Source of the DNA: Bacillus sp. MUM 116
GTDB lineage: Bacteria > Bacillota > Bacilli > Bacillales > Cytobacillaceae
DNA length: 53,645 nt
Direction: 5' to 3'
Assembly (NCBI RefSeq): GCF_001866655.1
Contig: NZ_MLYR01000045.1
Coordinates: forward strand, 1 to 53,645
Made by a program: the position numbers and the translations under genes. Positions 17,371 through 26,732 of this stretch are shown in pieces; the stretch's first letter is position 1; each line of letters begins with the position of its first letter. The notes beneath the pieces were generated by a model. It made no database searches and was not told where the DNA came from. It saw nothing but the letters and a program-made list of their open reading frames with translations.

Positions 17371-18705
17371 ATGAATGAAAAGGAAAGTATAACAATCGGG
17401 GTGGAGGAGAATTTACCACCGGTAAAGAGCTTCTTATATGGATTGCAGCATGTCTTTGTATCAAACGTATGGTTAGATCCTATCTTTGTGGCAACAATGA
17501 TTGGACTGCCACTTACCTTATCAGCAAATATCGTCAATGCTATCTTTATTGCTGCTGGCCTCGTGACATTGGTTCAAGCAACCAAGCTGGTCCGACTGCC
17601 AATCGTTCAGGGACCATCTGCTGCATTTGATTCCATCATGATTTCGGCAGGAAAGGCGGGGGCACTTGCTTCTGCCAGCGGGAGTATTTTTATAAGTGCT
17701 ATCATTGTATTTCTATTGTCGATTACCGGTGTAATTGGAAAACTACGCGCGTTATTTACCCCGGTTATTTCCGGGACAGTCATTTTTATTGTCGGTATTT
17801 CCTTATCCAGCTTTACCCTATACGAATTTTTGGGCGGCACACCGGGAATGGACAGCTTTGCAAGCAGTACCACACTTTTAATGTCCATCCCAACTGCAGC
17901 GGTTGTAATTATTTTGTCTCTTTTTGGCAGAGGGGTTTGGAAATCATTTTCTTTCCTTATTGCGTTAGTAATAGGAGATATTATTGCCATTTGCCTTGGA
18001 AAAACGAACTTTGCATTAATTGCGGAAAAAGGTTGGTTTGGAATGCCTCATTTTCTTCCTTATGGTGATATGACTTTTCATTGGAGCTGGTTTTTAACCT
18101 TTTTTGTCGCTTATATTGTTGCAATTATTGAAGCGATGGGTGTTTATCAGGCATCAGCGGAAATGCTCGATATCGATTTGGATGCTAAAAGGATCCGTAA
18201 TGGTTTTGCCGGTGAATCTGCAGGCTCATTCGTCTCCTCATTAATCGGGGGATTTCCGACAACTGCTTTTGCACAAAACGTTGGATTGTTAAGGTTAACA
18301 GGGGTGGGCTCACGGAAACCGGTTATTGTTGCAGGAGTGATCTTTTTAATTTTAGGTTTTGTTCCTAAGGCCGGTGCGATTCTCGCACTCACACCAGATG
18401 CCGTTGTCGGCGGAATCTTCCTGCCTGCTGCAGCCAGCTTAGTGTTTACCGGTATTTCGATTTTGGCAAAAGTAGAAAAAAACGAAACCAACTATATGAT
18501 TATCGGGCTATCTATTCTTTTAGCGATTAGTTTGCCTACATATTTTAAAGATGTAAAAGGATCAATCGGTACATTCCTCTCCAATAGTATTTTTATCGGA
18601 GCATCTTTCTCTATTATTCTTCAAGTATTATTAGTCAATTTTCCGAAATGGTTTAGAAAAGAGGCGGTAAAAAATGAAACTGGAATCACAACAAATTACG
18701 AATGA
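17371..18705 (+). CDS. NCS2 (uracil/xanthine-type) permease under TPP control
   Basis: A 444-residue membrane protein with about 12 to 14 hydrophobic segments. It resembles the nucleobase-cation symporter-2 family: GLQHVFVSNVWLDPIFVATM near the N-terminus, RLPIVQGPSAAFDSIMISAGK in the substrate-binding region, and the conserved cytoplasmic segment IRNGFAGESAGSFVSSLIGGFPTTAFAQNVG, given here only in outline at residues 270-308. As the first gene after a THI box, it most likely imports a thiamine-related heterocycle, such as a pyrimidine or thiazole precursor, rather than a purine or uracil. That substrate is inference. It overlaps the LuxE-like gene by 32 bases. Confidence 0.85.
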   Translation: MNEKESITIGVEENLPPVKSFLYGLQHVFVSNVWLDPIFVATMIGLPLTLSANIVNAIFIAAGLVTLVQATKLVRLPIVQGPSAAFDSIMISAGKAGALASASGSIFISAIIVFLLSITGVIGKLRALFTPVISGTVIFIVGISLSSFTLYEFLGGTPGMDSFASSTTLLMSIPTAAVVIILSLFGRGVWKSFSFLIALVIGDIIAICLGKTNFALIAEKGWFGMPHFLPYGDMTFHWSWFLTFFVAYIVAIIEAMGVYQASAEMLDIDLDAKRIRNGFAGESAGSFVSSLIGGFPTTAFAQNVGLLRLTGVGSRKPVIVAGVIFLILGFVPKAGAILALTPDAVVGGIFLPAAASLVFTGISILAKVEKNETNYMIIGLSILLAISLPTYFKDVKGSIGTFLSNSIFIGASFSIILQVLLVNFPKWFRKEAVKNETGITTNYE

Positions 18706-19792
18706 AATCATAGGGTTTATTGATAAATTTCCGGAAGGGTTTCCACCAGAAGCTGAAATCCATTTTAATGAACTGGCATTAAAGTTATTTACCATTCAAT
18801 TCCAGTTCAATTTGCCATACAAAAAGTATTGCCAAACAAAGCGCAAAACACCGTTAACGGTCAAACATTGGCTGGACATTCCGGCCATTCCGATTCAAGG
18901 ATTTAAAGAACTGGTGTTATCCGCGGAACCTGTGGAGAGAGCAGAGGCCGTTTTTATGACAAGTGGCACGACAAACCCGAATGCAAAAGGTAAAAATTAT
19001 CATCCCACACTGTCGGTTTGGGATGCCTCGATGAAAGGGCCATTCAAACGATTTGTGATGCCGGATTGCGAACAAATCACGATGTTTGTTTTGTCGCCGG
19101 CAGCGGATTTGAATCAGAACTCATCGCTTTCCAGGTATTTATCAAATGCGGTTACCTATTTTGGTACCGAAAACAGCCGTTTCTTTTTCAATGAAAATGG
19201 ACTTGATAAGGAAGGATTGGCGGAGGCTTTAAGGGAAATTGAAGTTCGTCAGGAGCCAGTTCTGCTAATAGGAGCAACATTCGCCTATGTCCATCTTCTT
19301 GATTATTTAAAAGAAAAGAACATTCGATTTAAGCTTGTGAATGGGAGCCGGATTTTTGATACCGGAGGGTTTAAGGGGCAATCCCGCGAAGTAGAAATGG
19401 ATCATTTATATTTCATGTTCAATGAGTATTTCGATGTAGATCGCACGATGTGTATTAATATGTATGGAATGACAGAATTAAGCTCACAAATCTATGACCA
19501 AACAATCTTATCAAATTATTTAACTGGAAGAAGCGTTTTAGATAAAACCGGTCCTGCCTGGGTGAAAACCGTTGTGCTTGATCCAAACACATTAGAGCCT
19601 GTAACCAATGGAGAAACCGGAGTGATTGCCCATTATGACCTTGCCAATTGGAATTCCTGTTTGGCGATTTTGACAGAGGACATTGGGTATAAAACGGAGG
19701 AAGGCTTTGTCTTACTGGGAAGAGTAAAGGGATCCGAGGCAAGAGGGTGTTCGATTGCCATTGACCAATTATTGCAGGCAAATGGTAAATGA
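18674..19792 (+). CDS. LuxE-like acyl-protein synthetase
   Basis: A 372-residue protein of the LuxE family, which activates carboxylic acids with ATP and passes the acyl group to a cysteine for delivery to LuxC. Visible features are the adenylation loop MTSGTTNPNAKGK (from residue 95), LIGATFAYVHLLDYL, SRIFDTGGFKG, and MYGMTELSSQIYD, the ANL-type motif region. No bioluminescence genes (luxA/B) are nearby. It overlaps the permease and is followed at once by a LuxC homologue, so the pair should reduce a carboxylate to an aldehyde. The position between a TPP riboswitch and thiM suggests a thiamine-related carboxylate. Confidence 0.85.
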   Translation: MKLESQQITNEIIGFIDKFPEGFPPEAEIHFNELALKLFTIQFQFNLPYKKYCQTKRKTPLTVKHWLDIPAIPIQGFKELVLSAEPVERAEAVFMTSGTTNPNAKGKNYHPTLSVWDASMKGPFKRFVMPDCEQITMFVLSPAADLNQNSSLSRYLSNAVTYFGTENSRFFFNENGLDKEGLAEALREIEVRQEPVLLIGATFAYVHLLDYLKEKNIRFKLVNGSRIFDTGGFKGQSREVEMDHLYFMFNEYFDVDRTMCINMYGMTELSSQIYDQTILSNYLTGRSVLDKTGPAWVKTVVLDPNTLEPVTNGETGVIAHYDLANWNSCLAILTEDIGYKTEEGFVLLGRVKGSEARGCSIAIDQLLQANGK

Positions 19793-19802
19793 GGGGATTT
19801 CG

Positions 19803-21269
19803 ATGATGGACGATAAAATAGTAGAGATTCAAGCCTATAAGGTTCCAAGCTCAATACAGGTGACTGATATTCGCGAGGAATTGCATGAAACGGAAAAAGG
19901 AGTTTTTTTACTAAAGTACCCGATTTTATCCGCCAGAAAAATTGCAGAGATTTCTCAGACTGTTCAGGAAAACAGGGCTAATTATTTAGCGAAGCTTTCC
20001 ATAAATGATATTGTAGCAAAAATCGATCAGGCTGTTTTGAAATGGTTAAATCCAGATTATCAGTTACGACATTATGCAGAAATTCTGATCCCAAGAATTA
20101 CAGGCTACGATTCAGAAATGGTCAGGCTTGAATTAAAGCGGTACCTCAGAATGTTTCGTAAAAAAGAACTTATGCGTTTCTTGGATGAGGAGTTTGACCA
20201 GCCGGCAATGCTCGATGAATTTCGTCCAAGAAAAACTGGAGGGATGAGCAGAGCATATGGTCCTAACTCGATTTTCCATGTGTTTTCTGGAAACGTTCCC
20301 GGCGTTCAAATATGGAGTTTAATCATGGGGCTGCTGCTGAAATCGGCGAATATCGGCAAAACCTCCACAGCGGAGCCGCTGTTTCCAGTTTTATTTGTGG
20401 AATCATTAGCAGAAGTAGATCCGCAATTAGCAGATTCCATAACCATCCTTCCTTGGAAAGGTGGGACTAAGGAACTGGAAGAACAGGCCATTTCTGCTGC
20501 AGAAGCAATTATTGTGTATGGCTCCAATACAACTGTGGAAAAAGTGCGTCAGCTTGTTCCGTTCGGAAAGAAATTTTTAACCTATGGCCACAAAATTAGC
20601 CTTGCTTTGATTGGTAAGGAAGCACTTACAGCTGACCATTACTTTGACACCATTCATAAATTGGCGGAGGATGTTTCAGTATATGATCAGCAAAGCTGTT
20701 TGTCTCCTCAATCCGTATTGGTGGAAGAGGGGGGGGCAGTCAATCCAAATCAATTTGCGCAAATGCTCGCAGCAGAATTGGAACGGTACCATAAAAAACG
20801 GCCGCGGGCCAAGCTTTCAGCAGAGGAAGCGATGTCGATTCAAAAGGTAAGAAATCGCTATGAGTTGGAGTCATTGTCCGGAGAAAAGGTCAGTGTCTTT
20901 GCCAGTCAAAATGATTCGGCATGGACGGTGATTTACCATGATGAAGCGGGAATGGATGCGTCGCCGCTGAATCGAACGATTCATGTTTTTAAATCTTGCA
21001 GGCTAGAAGAGGATATTCCAAAAATTGTTGTGTATAAGGACTATTTGCAGTCTTGTGGCCTTGCGGCATCACCATTTAGACTTTTTCAAATTGCTGAAAT
21101 ACTGGGTTCATTGGGAGTCAACCGGATCTCTCCAATTGGTGAAATGAATCGGACGAAGCCGGGCTGGCACCATGATGGCGGCTTTAACTTGCTGGATTTG
21201 GTGAGGTTTACCGATATTGAACGTAACCTGGAACAAGATTTGGAACGTTTTGACCCAGATGTTGAGTAA
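19803..21269 (+). CDS. LuxC-like acyl reductase
   Basis: A 488-residue LuxC-family (acyl-CoA reductase, aldehyde dehydrogenase-like) protein. It has the GPNSIFHVFSGNVPGVQIWS nucleotide region, ILPWKGG, AEAIIVYGSN, FLTYGHKISLALIG and the likely catalytic Cys299 in YDQQSCLSPQSVLVEE. Such enzymes reduce acyl-enzyme or acyl-CoA thioesters to aldehydes with NADPH. ATG 19803 (or 19806) follows GAGGGGA; the frame is open upstream to 19755 inside the LuxE gene. Forms a cassette with the LuxE-like gene before it and the SDR after it. Confidence 0.87.
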   Translation: MMDDKIVEIQAYKVPSSIQVTDIREELHETEKGVFLLKYPILSARKIAEISQTVQENRANYLAKLSINDIVAKIDQAVLKWLNPDYQLRHYAEILIPRITGYDSEMVRLELKRYLRMFRKKELMRFLDEEFDQPAMLDEFRPRKTGGMSRAYGPNSIFHVFSGNVPGVQIWSLIMGLLLKSANIGKTSTAEPLFPVLFVESLAEVDPQLADSITILPWKGGTKELEEQAISAAEAIIVYGSNTTVEKVRQLVPFGKKFLTYGHKISLALIGKEALTADHYFDTIHKLAEDVSVYDQQSCLSPQSVLVEEGGAVNPNQFAQMLAAELERYHKKRPRAKLSAEEAMSIQKVRNRYELESLSGEKVSVFASQNDSAWTVIYHDEAGMDASPLNRTIHVFKSCRLEEDIPKIVVYKDYLQSCGLAASPFRLFQIAEILGSLGVNRISPIGEMNRTKPGWHHDGGFNLLDLVRFTDIERNLEQDLERFDPDVE

Positions 21270-21284
21270 AAGGATGGTTTAACG

Positions 21285-22052
21285 ATGATTTTAAAAGATA
21301 AAATTATGCTGGTAACAGGAGCGAGCCGCGGAATTGGCGCGGCCATTGCCAAGAAAGCCGCTTCCGAGGGCGCTTTTGTGATGGTGAATTATTTGAAAAA
21401 TAACCAACTTGCTGATCAAGTAGTTTCGGAGATTGAAGCAAATGGTGGCCAGGCTGCCGCAATTCAGGCAGATGTCAGGGATGTAGAGCAGGTTGGCAAT
21501 ATGATGAATCAAATCGTCGATTCGTTCGGCGGAATTGATGTAGTGGTCAATAATGCCCTCCATCATTTTACGTTTAATCCGAAAACCCGAAAAACGGCAT
21601 GGGAACTGGAGTGGAAGGATTACGACCAGCAAATCGCCGGAAGTCTCCAAGGTGCTTTTCAAATTTGTAAAGCGGCAATGCCGATTATGAAACATCATAT
21701 GTCAGGACGGATTATTAATATTGCCAGTAATTTAATTGATTTCCCTGTGGTGCCGTACCATGATTATTCGACAGCAAAAATGGCGCTGCTCGGGTATACA
21801 AGGAATCTCGCAAAAGAGCTTGGTTCCTTTGGAATCACGGTTAATGCGGTTTCACCAGGGCTCACCAATCTAACTGACTCCAGTTCGGAGACAAAAGAGG
21901 ATGTGAGAGAAATGATTATTGGCTTAACCCCCATGCATCGCCTTGCAATGCCTGAAGATATTGCGGGAGCCGTATTATTTTTAGCTTCTGACTGGGCTTC
22001 ATTTATTACTGGGCAATGCATCAATGTTGATGGCGGATTAGTAATGAATTAG
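21285..22052 (+). CDS. SDR family oxidoreductase in thiamine salvage operon
   Basis: A 255-residue classical short-chain dehydrogenase, close to 3-oxoacyl-ACP reductases. Cofactor loop VTGASRGIGAAIAKK, DVRDVEQV, VNNALHHF in place of the usual NNAG, catalytic Ser in IINIASN and YxxxK as YSTAK, and C-terminal FITGQCINVDGG. In this operon it most plausibly reduces the aldehyde released by LuxC to an alcohol, which would complete carboxylate-to-alcohol conversion. A role in fatty acid synthesis is unlikely given TPP-riboswitch control. The gene starts 15 bases after luxC-like. Confidence 0.85.
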   Translation: MILKDKIMLVTGASRGIGAAIAKKAASEGAFVMVNYLKNNQLADQVVSEIEANGGQAAAIQADVRDVEQVGNMMNQIVDSFGGIDVVVNNALHHFTFNPKTRKTAWELEWKDYDQQIAGSLQGAFQICKAAMPIMKHHMSGRIINIASNLIDFPVVPYHDYSTAKMALLGYTRNLAKELGSFGITVNAVSPGLTNLTDSSSETKEDVREMIIGLTPMHRLAMPEDIAGAVLFLASDWASFITGQCINVDGGLVMN

Positions 22053-22073
22053 TTTAATAGGAGGTTTTTTATT

Positions 22074-22880
22074 ATGAATAATGATTTTATTAGCAAAACA
22101 TTAGAAAAGGTGAGAGAAAAAAATCCGTTGGTACATAACATCACAAATGTTGTGGTAACCAATTTTACCGCAAACGGTTTACTGGCATTAGGGGCATCAC
22201 CAGTTATGGCCTATGCTCCTGAAGAAGTAGCCGATATGGCGAAAATAGCTGGGGCACTTGTAATAAATATAGGGACCTTAAATTCGGGAGAAATTGAGTC
22301 CATGATCATTGCCGGAAAATCAGCGAATGCAAACGGGGTACCGGTGGTCCTTGATCCTGTTGGGGCTGGGGCAACCGCATTCAGGACCGAAACTGCCAAA
22401 AGACTGATCAAGGAGATTCACATTTCTGTCATTCGTGGGAATGCTGCAGAAATCGCAAATGTTGCCGGTCTTGATTGGGAGATTAAAGGTGTTGACGCAG
22501 GAGAAACAAATGGGGACACAGTGGAATTGGCGATACGAACGGCTCAAAAATTAAATACTGTTGTGGTTATTACAGGGAAGACTGATGCTATTTCAGATGG
22601 TCGGAATACCTATGCTGTTCATAATGGTCATGCAATGCTGACAAAAGTGACCGGTACTGGCTGCCTGCTAACCTCTGTGATTGGGGCATTTGCTTCAGTA
22701 GAAAAAGACTTCATAAAAGCAGCAACAGCGGCTCTAGTTTATTATGGTACAGCAGCAGAAATTGCTGCTGAGAAAGCAGTAGATCTTGGTCCTGGCAGTT
22801 TCCACATTGAATTTTTAAATCAGCTTTACCAAGTTTCCGGAGCTGAAATTGAAAAATACGGTCATTTTCATCAAAAGTAA
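22074..22880 (+). CDS. thiM: Hydroxyethylthiazole kinase
   Basis: Phosphorylates 5-(2-hydroxyethyl)-4-methylthiazole for salvage. The 268-residue ribokinase-fold protein has [21 protein letters not shown] at the N-terminus (residues 21 onward), [19 protein letters not shown] and the [13 protein letters not shown] anion-hole motif. ATG 22074 follows a strong TAGGAGG. It is the first canonical thiamine gene of the operon and sits directly after the LuxE/LuxC/SDR cassette. Confidence 0.96.
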   Translation: MNNDFISKTLEKVREKNPLVHNITNVVVTNFTANGLLALGASPVMAYAPEEVADMAKIAGALVINIGTLNSGEIESMIIAGKSANANGVPVVLDPVGAGATAFRTETAKRLIKEIHISVIRGNAAEIANVAGLDWEIKGVDAGETNGDTVELAIRTAQKLNTVVVITGKTDAISDGRNTYAVHNGHAMLTKVTGTGCLLTSVIGAFASVEKDFIKAATAALVYYGTAAEIAAEKAVDLGPGSFHIEFLNQLYQVSGAEIEKYGHFHQK

Positions 22881-22893
22881 GGAGAGAAATACC

Positions 22894-23718
22894 ATGGATG
22901 TAAGAAAAGCATTAACAATTGCCGGTTCTGATTCTGGCGGCGGTGCTGGAATTCAAGCTGATTTAAAAACATTTCAAGAATTAGGGGTATTTGGGATGTC
23001 CGCGGTTACGGCGGTTACGGCACAAAATACATTAGGAGTTCAAGCGGTGTATCCGATGACAACGGAAGCGGTATCGACCCAAATAGATTCGATTGGGGAG
23101 GATATGGGAACAGATGCTGTGAAAACAGGAATGTTGTTCAGTTCAGAAATTATTCGAGCTGTTTCTGAAAGAATTAGTTATTACCAGTGGGGAAAAGTGG
23201 TTGTTGATCCAGTGATGATTGCAAAAGGTGGAGCGCCCCTGCTGCAAATGGAAGCCATTGAAGCCTTGAAAAAATATCTTTTGCCTTTCGCATGGGTGGT
23301 GACGCCGAACATTCCTGAAGCAGAAGTGTTATCTGGAATGTCGATTAAGACTCTCGATGATAGAAGGGAAGCCGCGAAACATATTGTCGATTTTGGGGCA
23401 AGGAACGTGGTTATTAAAGGTGGCCATGATGAAGAAATAAAAGAAGCTGTCGACCTTTTATATGATGGGAATGAATTTTACTATTTTAATAGTAAGAGAA
23501 TTTTAACGAATAATACGCATGGAACCGGGTGCACTTTTTCTGCGGCGATTACAGCAGAAATAGCAAAAGGTGCCACTGTTTATGAGGCTGTTTCGACTGC
23601 CAAGGAGTATATCCAGGCGGCAATTGAAGCTGATTTGTTCATGGGAGCGGGCCATGGACCAACAAATCATTGGGCATATAATCGAAAGCGGGGCATTTTA
23701 AGTGGAAAGAGTGAATAG
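22894..23718 (+). CDS. thiD: Hydroxymethylpyrimidine (phosphate) kinase
   Basis: Phosphorylates HMP and HMP-P to HMP-PP. The 274 residues contain [51 protein letters not shown] and the catalytic [13 protein letters not shown] 22894 follows AAGGAGAG; an in-frame start at 22849 overlaps thiM and has no site. The sequence is nearer to true HMP kinases than to PdxK-type pyridoxal kinases, judged by eye and by operon context. Confidence 0.95.
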   Translation: MDVRKALTIAGSDSGGGAGIQADLKTFQELGVFGMSAVTAVTAQNTLGVQAVYPMTTEAVSTQIDSIGEDMGTDAVKTGMLFSSEIIRAVSERISYYQWGKVVVDPVMIAKGGAPLLQMEAIEALKKYLLPFAWVVTPNIPEAEVLSGMSIKTLDDRREAAKHIVDFGARNVVIKGGHDEEIKEAVDLLYDGNEFYYFNSKRILTNNTHGTGCTFSAAITAEIAKGATVYEAVSTAKEYIQAAIEADLFMGAGHGPTNHWAYNRKRGILSGKSE

Positions 23719-24367
23719 AGAGAGGATTAAGAAGGTTTTAAAGGTATATTTTATTATGGGGAGCAATAATTGCTATAAAGATCCCGAAACGGTATTGAAA
23801 GAAGCAATCGCTGGAGGAATTACCTTATTTCAGTTTCGAGAAAAAGGAAACGGGGCATTTGAAGGAGCAGCAAAATATAAACTAGCAAGTAGGCTGCAAC
23901 AAATTTGCCGGATCAACGGAATTCCTTTCATCGTAAACGATGATGTTGAGTTGGCTTTGGAATTGGATGCAGATGGTGTTCATATTGGGCAAGAGGATGA
24001 TTCGGTTGAGAAGGTTCGTGAAAAGATTGGTAATAAAATTCTCGGGGTATCGGTCCATTCACTTGAGGAGGCTCAGAAGGCAATAGAGTGCGGTGCTGAC
24101 TACCTTGGAATCGGTCCGATTTTTCCAACAAGTACAAAAGAGGATGTGAAAGCCGTACAGGGTACATTGTTAATTGAAAACCTGCGGGCAAACAGTTTTA
24201 CGATCCCGTTAGTTGGGATTGGCGGGATTAATGCAGGAAATGCTCTTTCAGTCGTGGAGGCTGGGACAGATGGAGTTTCTGTTATTACTGCTATTAGTAA
24301 GGCGGGAGATATAACAGAAGCAGCTAGACAGTTATGGTTTTCGGTTGTTGGGGACAAAAAATCGTAA
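23702..24367 (+). CDS. thiE: Thiamine-phosphate synthase
   Basis: Joins HMP-PP and thiazole phosphate. The 221-residue TIM barrel contains [55 protein letters not shown] and [11 protein letters not shown], all standard. The start is GTG 23702 or GTG 23711, both inside the end of thiD. The last gene of the operon; thiC, thiG, thiO and tenA are absent here, so this operon is a salvage unit rather than full synthesis. Confidence 0.95.
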   Translation: MERVNRERIKKVLKVYFIMGSNNCYKDPETVLKEAIAGGITLFQFREKGNGAFEGAAKYKLASRLQQICRINGIPFIVNDDVELALELDADGVHIGQEDDSVEKVREKIGNKILGVSVHSLEEAQKAIECGADYLGIGPIFPTSTKEDVKAVQGTLLIENLRANSFTIPLVGIGGINAGNALSVVEAGTDGVSVITAISKAGDITEAARQLWFSVVGDKKS

Positions 24368-24418
24368 ATAAAGCTTAGCAAGTGTCTCCAAGCAAGCTCC
24401 CCAAAAAACAAAACAAAA

Positions 24419-24447
24419 CAAAGCGCCCCTAACCATGGGGGCGCTTT
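24419..24447. terminator. Bidirectional terminator between thiE and the penicillin-binding protein
   Basis: AAAGCGCCCC and GGGGCGCTTT form a strong perfect stem between two convergent genes, with A and T tracts on the sides. Confidence 0.88.
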
Positions 24448-24453
24448 ACAACT

Positions 24454-26556
24454 TTACTGTGTAGCTCCACGAATCTTCTGAATCACCGAATCCACCGTTT
24501 TTCCGACCTTGTAAAGAACCTTATCTAAATTTTCTTTCCAAACAGGGGCATTTTCTTTAATGGTTTTACCGATTTTTTCAGCGTTGGCATTTAATTCCTT
24601 CTTGATTTGATCCGCTTTTTGCTGCATATTCAGATTCGCTTGTGTCTTTCCAGCAAGCTGATCATTGACAGAGACTACATCAAAGTTCGCACGTGGAACA
24701 TATGGAAGCGATGCCCTCATCATTTCTTTGAAAATTGGTACAACATTGACAGAACTTGAACCAGTTAAATAATGCTGCCTGTCTGTTTGGTCAAATCCAA
24801 TCCAGATCGCTCCAACGAGATTTGGAGTGTATCCGACCATCCACTGATCCTTTGTTCCCGAAACACCACTAAAAGGAAGCTGCGTAGACCCTGTTTTTCC
24901 GGCAATTTGCACACCTGGAATATGGGCAAGTCGACCTGTTCCTGATTCTACAACGTTTAACAGCATCGATGTCATCTCATCGGTAACCTTTTTGGAAGTC
25001 ACTTTTGTTTCTTCTGACTTATGTTCAACAATCACATTTCCAGTGGGTCCGACAATTTTTGTAATCAGATGGCTGTCATACCGAGTCCCGCCGTTAGAAA
25101 AAGTTGAAAAGGCATCAGCCATTTGCTGAGGGGATACCCCTTTACTCATTCCGCCCAGAGCAATCGCAAGGTTTTTATCTGCCTTGGTGACCGGAATGCC
25201 GTATCGTTTTAACGAATCAAGACCTTTATTAAGTCCGATTTTATCCAATAACCAAACAGCTGGAATATTCAAGGACTCTTCAATCGCTTTATACATCGGT
25301 ACCTTTCCGCTGTAGGTTCTTGAAAAATTCTCCGGTTTATAATTTCCAAAAGAAATGGGCTTGTCTACCAACTCGGAGGAATAATTATATCCTTCTTCAA
25401 GTGCAGGCGTATAAACTGCGAGAGGCTTCATCGATGAACCCGGCTGTGCTTTTAATTGCGTCGCCCGATTAAAGCCGCGAAATACATGCTCACCGCGTCC
25501 ACCTACAAGTGCCCGAACCCCTCCAGTTGAGGGATCTAGCAAAACTGATCCGCTTTGAGCAAGCTTCCCGCCCATACTTCTTGGAAACAAATAATCTTTG
25601 CTATAAATATTCTCTAGACCTGTCTGCATATTTTGATCTAACTCGGTATAAATACGGTAGCCGCGAGTTAGGATTTCATCCTGAGTTAAGCCGTAGCGGT
25701 TAATCGCTTCATTTAAAACTGCATCAACATAATATGGATATTTTCGGTCAACAAAGCTGCCGCCGCCATTTTGAAGAACAATTTTTTCATTGATTGCCTG
25801 CTTGTACTGCTCAGCAGTAATGAAATTAAGGTCCTTCATTTTTGCCAAAACTACATTGCGACGTTTGACGGCCTCATCATAGTTTTTATATGGGTCAAGG
25901 TAGTCCGGAGCATGCAGAAGTCCGGCTAAGAGGGCTGCTTCACTAATCGAAACATCCTTAATATCCTTATTAAAATATTTTTTTGAGGCATTTCCAATCC
26001 CCCAGGCACCACTGCCGAAGTATACCTGATTCAAATACATTTGCAAAATTTCATTTTTGGTATATACTTTTTCAATTTTCACGGCTAAAAATAATTCTTC
26101 CGCCTTCCGCTTATAAGTCCTTTCCGGCGAAAGCAAGGCGTTTTTAGCGAGCTGCTGTGTTAAGGTGCTACCGCCGGCAGTCACATGTCCGGATAATAAA
26201 TTGCCGAATAGTGCCCGGGCGATCCCTCTGACATCAAAGCCGCCATGCTGATAAAAACGCTCGTCCTCAATCGCCACAACGGCATTCGGAATATATTTTG
26301 GAACCTTTTCGATATTTATACCTTGTGTCCGATTGGTTAATACATTCGTTGCCACCTTGCCGTTTTTATCATAAATAACGGTTGGCTGGCTTAACCCTTG
26401 TTTTAACGATTCTACATTTGCTCTGAGGGCAATCCAGCCAAAATAAAGAATGGTAAATAAAACAAAAACTAATAAAACTAATAAAATTATTTGTGTAAAA
26501 TGTCGCTTTTTCCAAAATTGTTTGATTTTTTCCCAATAAGGTTGCAATTTTTCCAT
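24454..26556 (-). CDS. Class A penicillin-binding protein (transglycosylase/transpeptidase)
   Basis: A 700-residue bifunctional peptidoglycan synthase. One membrane anchor lies at about residues 22-45. The GT51 transglycosylase has EDERFYQHGGFD, GGSTLTQQLAKN and the RKAEELFLAVKIE segment. The transpeptidase has the SxxK motif in PGSSMKPLAVYTP, SLN in EESLNIPAVW, and KTGST. Length and order are like B. subtilis PbpF/PbpG (PBP1c/2d); I cannot tell which orthologue. It is monocistronic and convergent with thiE. A plausible promoter is at 26623-26651. Confidence 0.93.
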   Translation of the reverse strand: MEKLQPYWEKIKQFWKKRHFTQIILLVLLVFVLFTILYFGWIALRANVESLKQGLSQPTVIYDKNGKVATNVLTNRTQGINIEKVPKYIPNAVVAIEDERFYQHGGFDVRGIARALFGNLLSGHVTAGGSTLTQQLAKNALLSPERTYKRKAEELFLAVKIEKVYTKNEILQMYLNQVYFGSGAWGIGNASKKYFNKDIKDVSISEAALLAGLLHAPDYLDPYKNYDEAVKRRNVVLAKMKDLNFITAEQYKQAINEKIVLQNGGGSFVDRKYPYYVDAVLNEAINRYGLTQDEILTRGYRIYTELDQNMQTGLENIYSKDYLFPRSMGGKLAQSGSVLLDPSTGGVRALVGGRGEHVFRGFNRATQLKAQPGSSMKPLAVYTPALEEGYNYSSELVDKPISFGNYKPENFSRTYSGKVPMYKAIEESLNIPAVWLLDKIGLNKGLDSLKRYGIPVTKADKNLAIALGGMSKGVSPQQMADAFSTFSNGGTRYDSHLITKIVGPTGNVIVEHKSEETKVTSKKVTDEMTSMLLNVVESGTGRLAHIPGVQIAGKTGSTQLPFSGVSGTKDQWMVGYTPNLVGAIWIGFDQTDRQHYLTGSSSVNVVPIFKEMMRASLPYVPRANFDVVSVNDQLAGKTQANLNMQQKADQIKKELNANAEKIGKTIKENAPVWKENLDKVLYKVGKTVDSVIQKIRGATQ

Positions 26557-26622
26557 TTTATCTCCTAACTTTCAAAGGAATTTTGCTTTTTTTATTATAA
26601 GTTTTCTTACAAAAAAAGACCA

Positions 26623-26651
26623 ATTATACGATAATTTTTCCTCTGTGAAAA
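26623..26651 (-). promoter_or_regulatory. Probable SigA-type promoter of the penicillin-binding protein
   Basis: On the minus strand TTTTCA (26651-26646), a 17-base spacer and TATAAT (26628-26623) precede the gene start by about 65 bases. The -10 is perfect; the -35 matches 4 of 6. A sporulation sigma factor cannot be excluded because pbpF/pbpG in B. subtilis are forespore genes. Confidence 0.45.
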
Positions 26652-26732
26652 AATATATTTAAAAAATTTGAAGGCGAAAGGGGATTGCTGTCGTCTATTA
26701 AAGTGGAGTAACTGGAAAACAGGAGGAAAATC

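Noticed and set aside
18674..21269. Bioluminescence operon
   Set aside because: LuxE and LuxC homologues are present, but no luxA, luxB or luxD; TPP riboswitch and thi genes point elsewhere.
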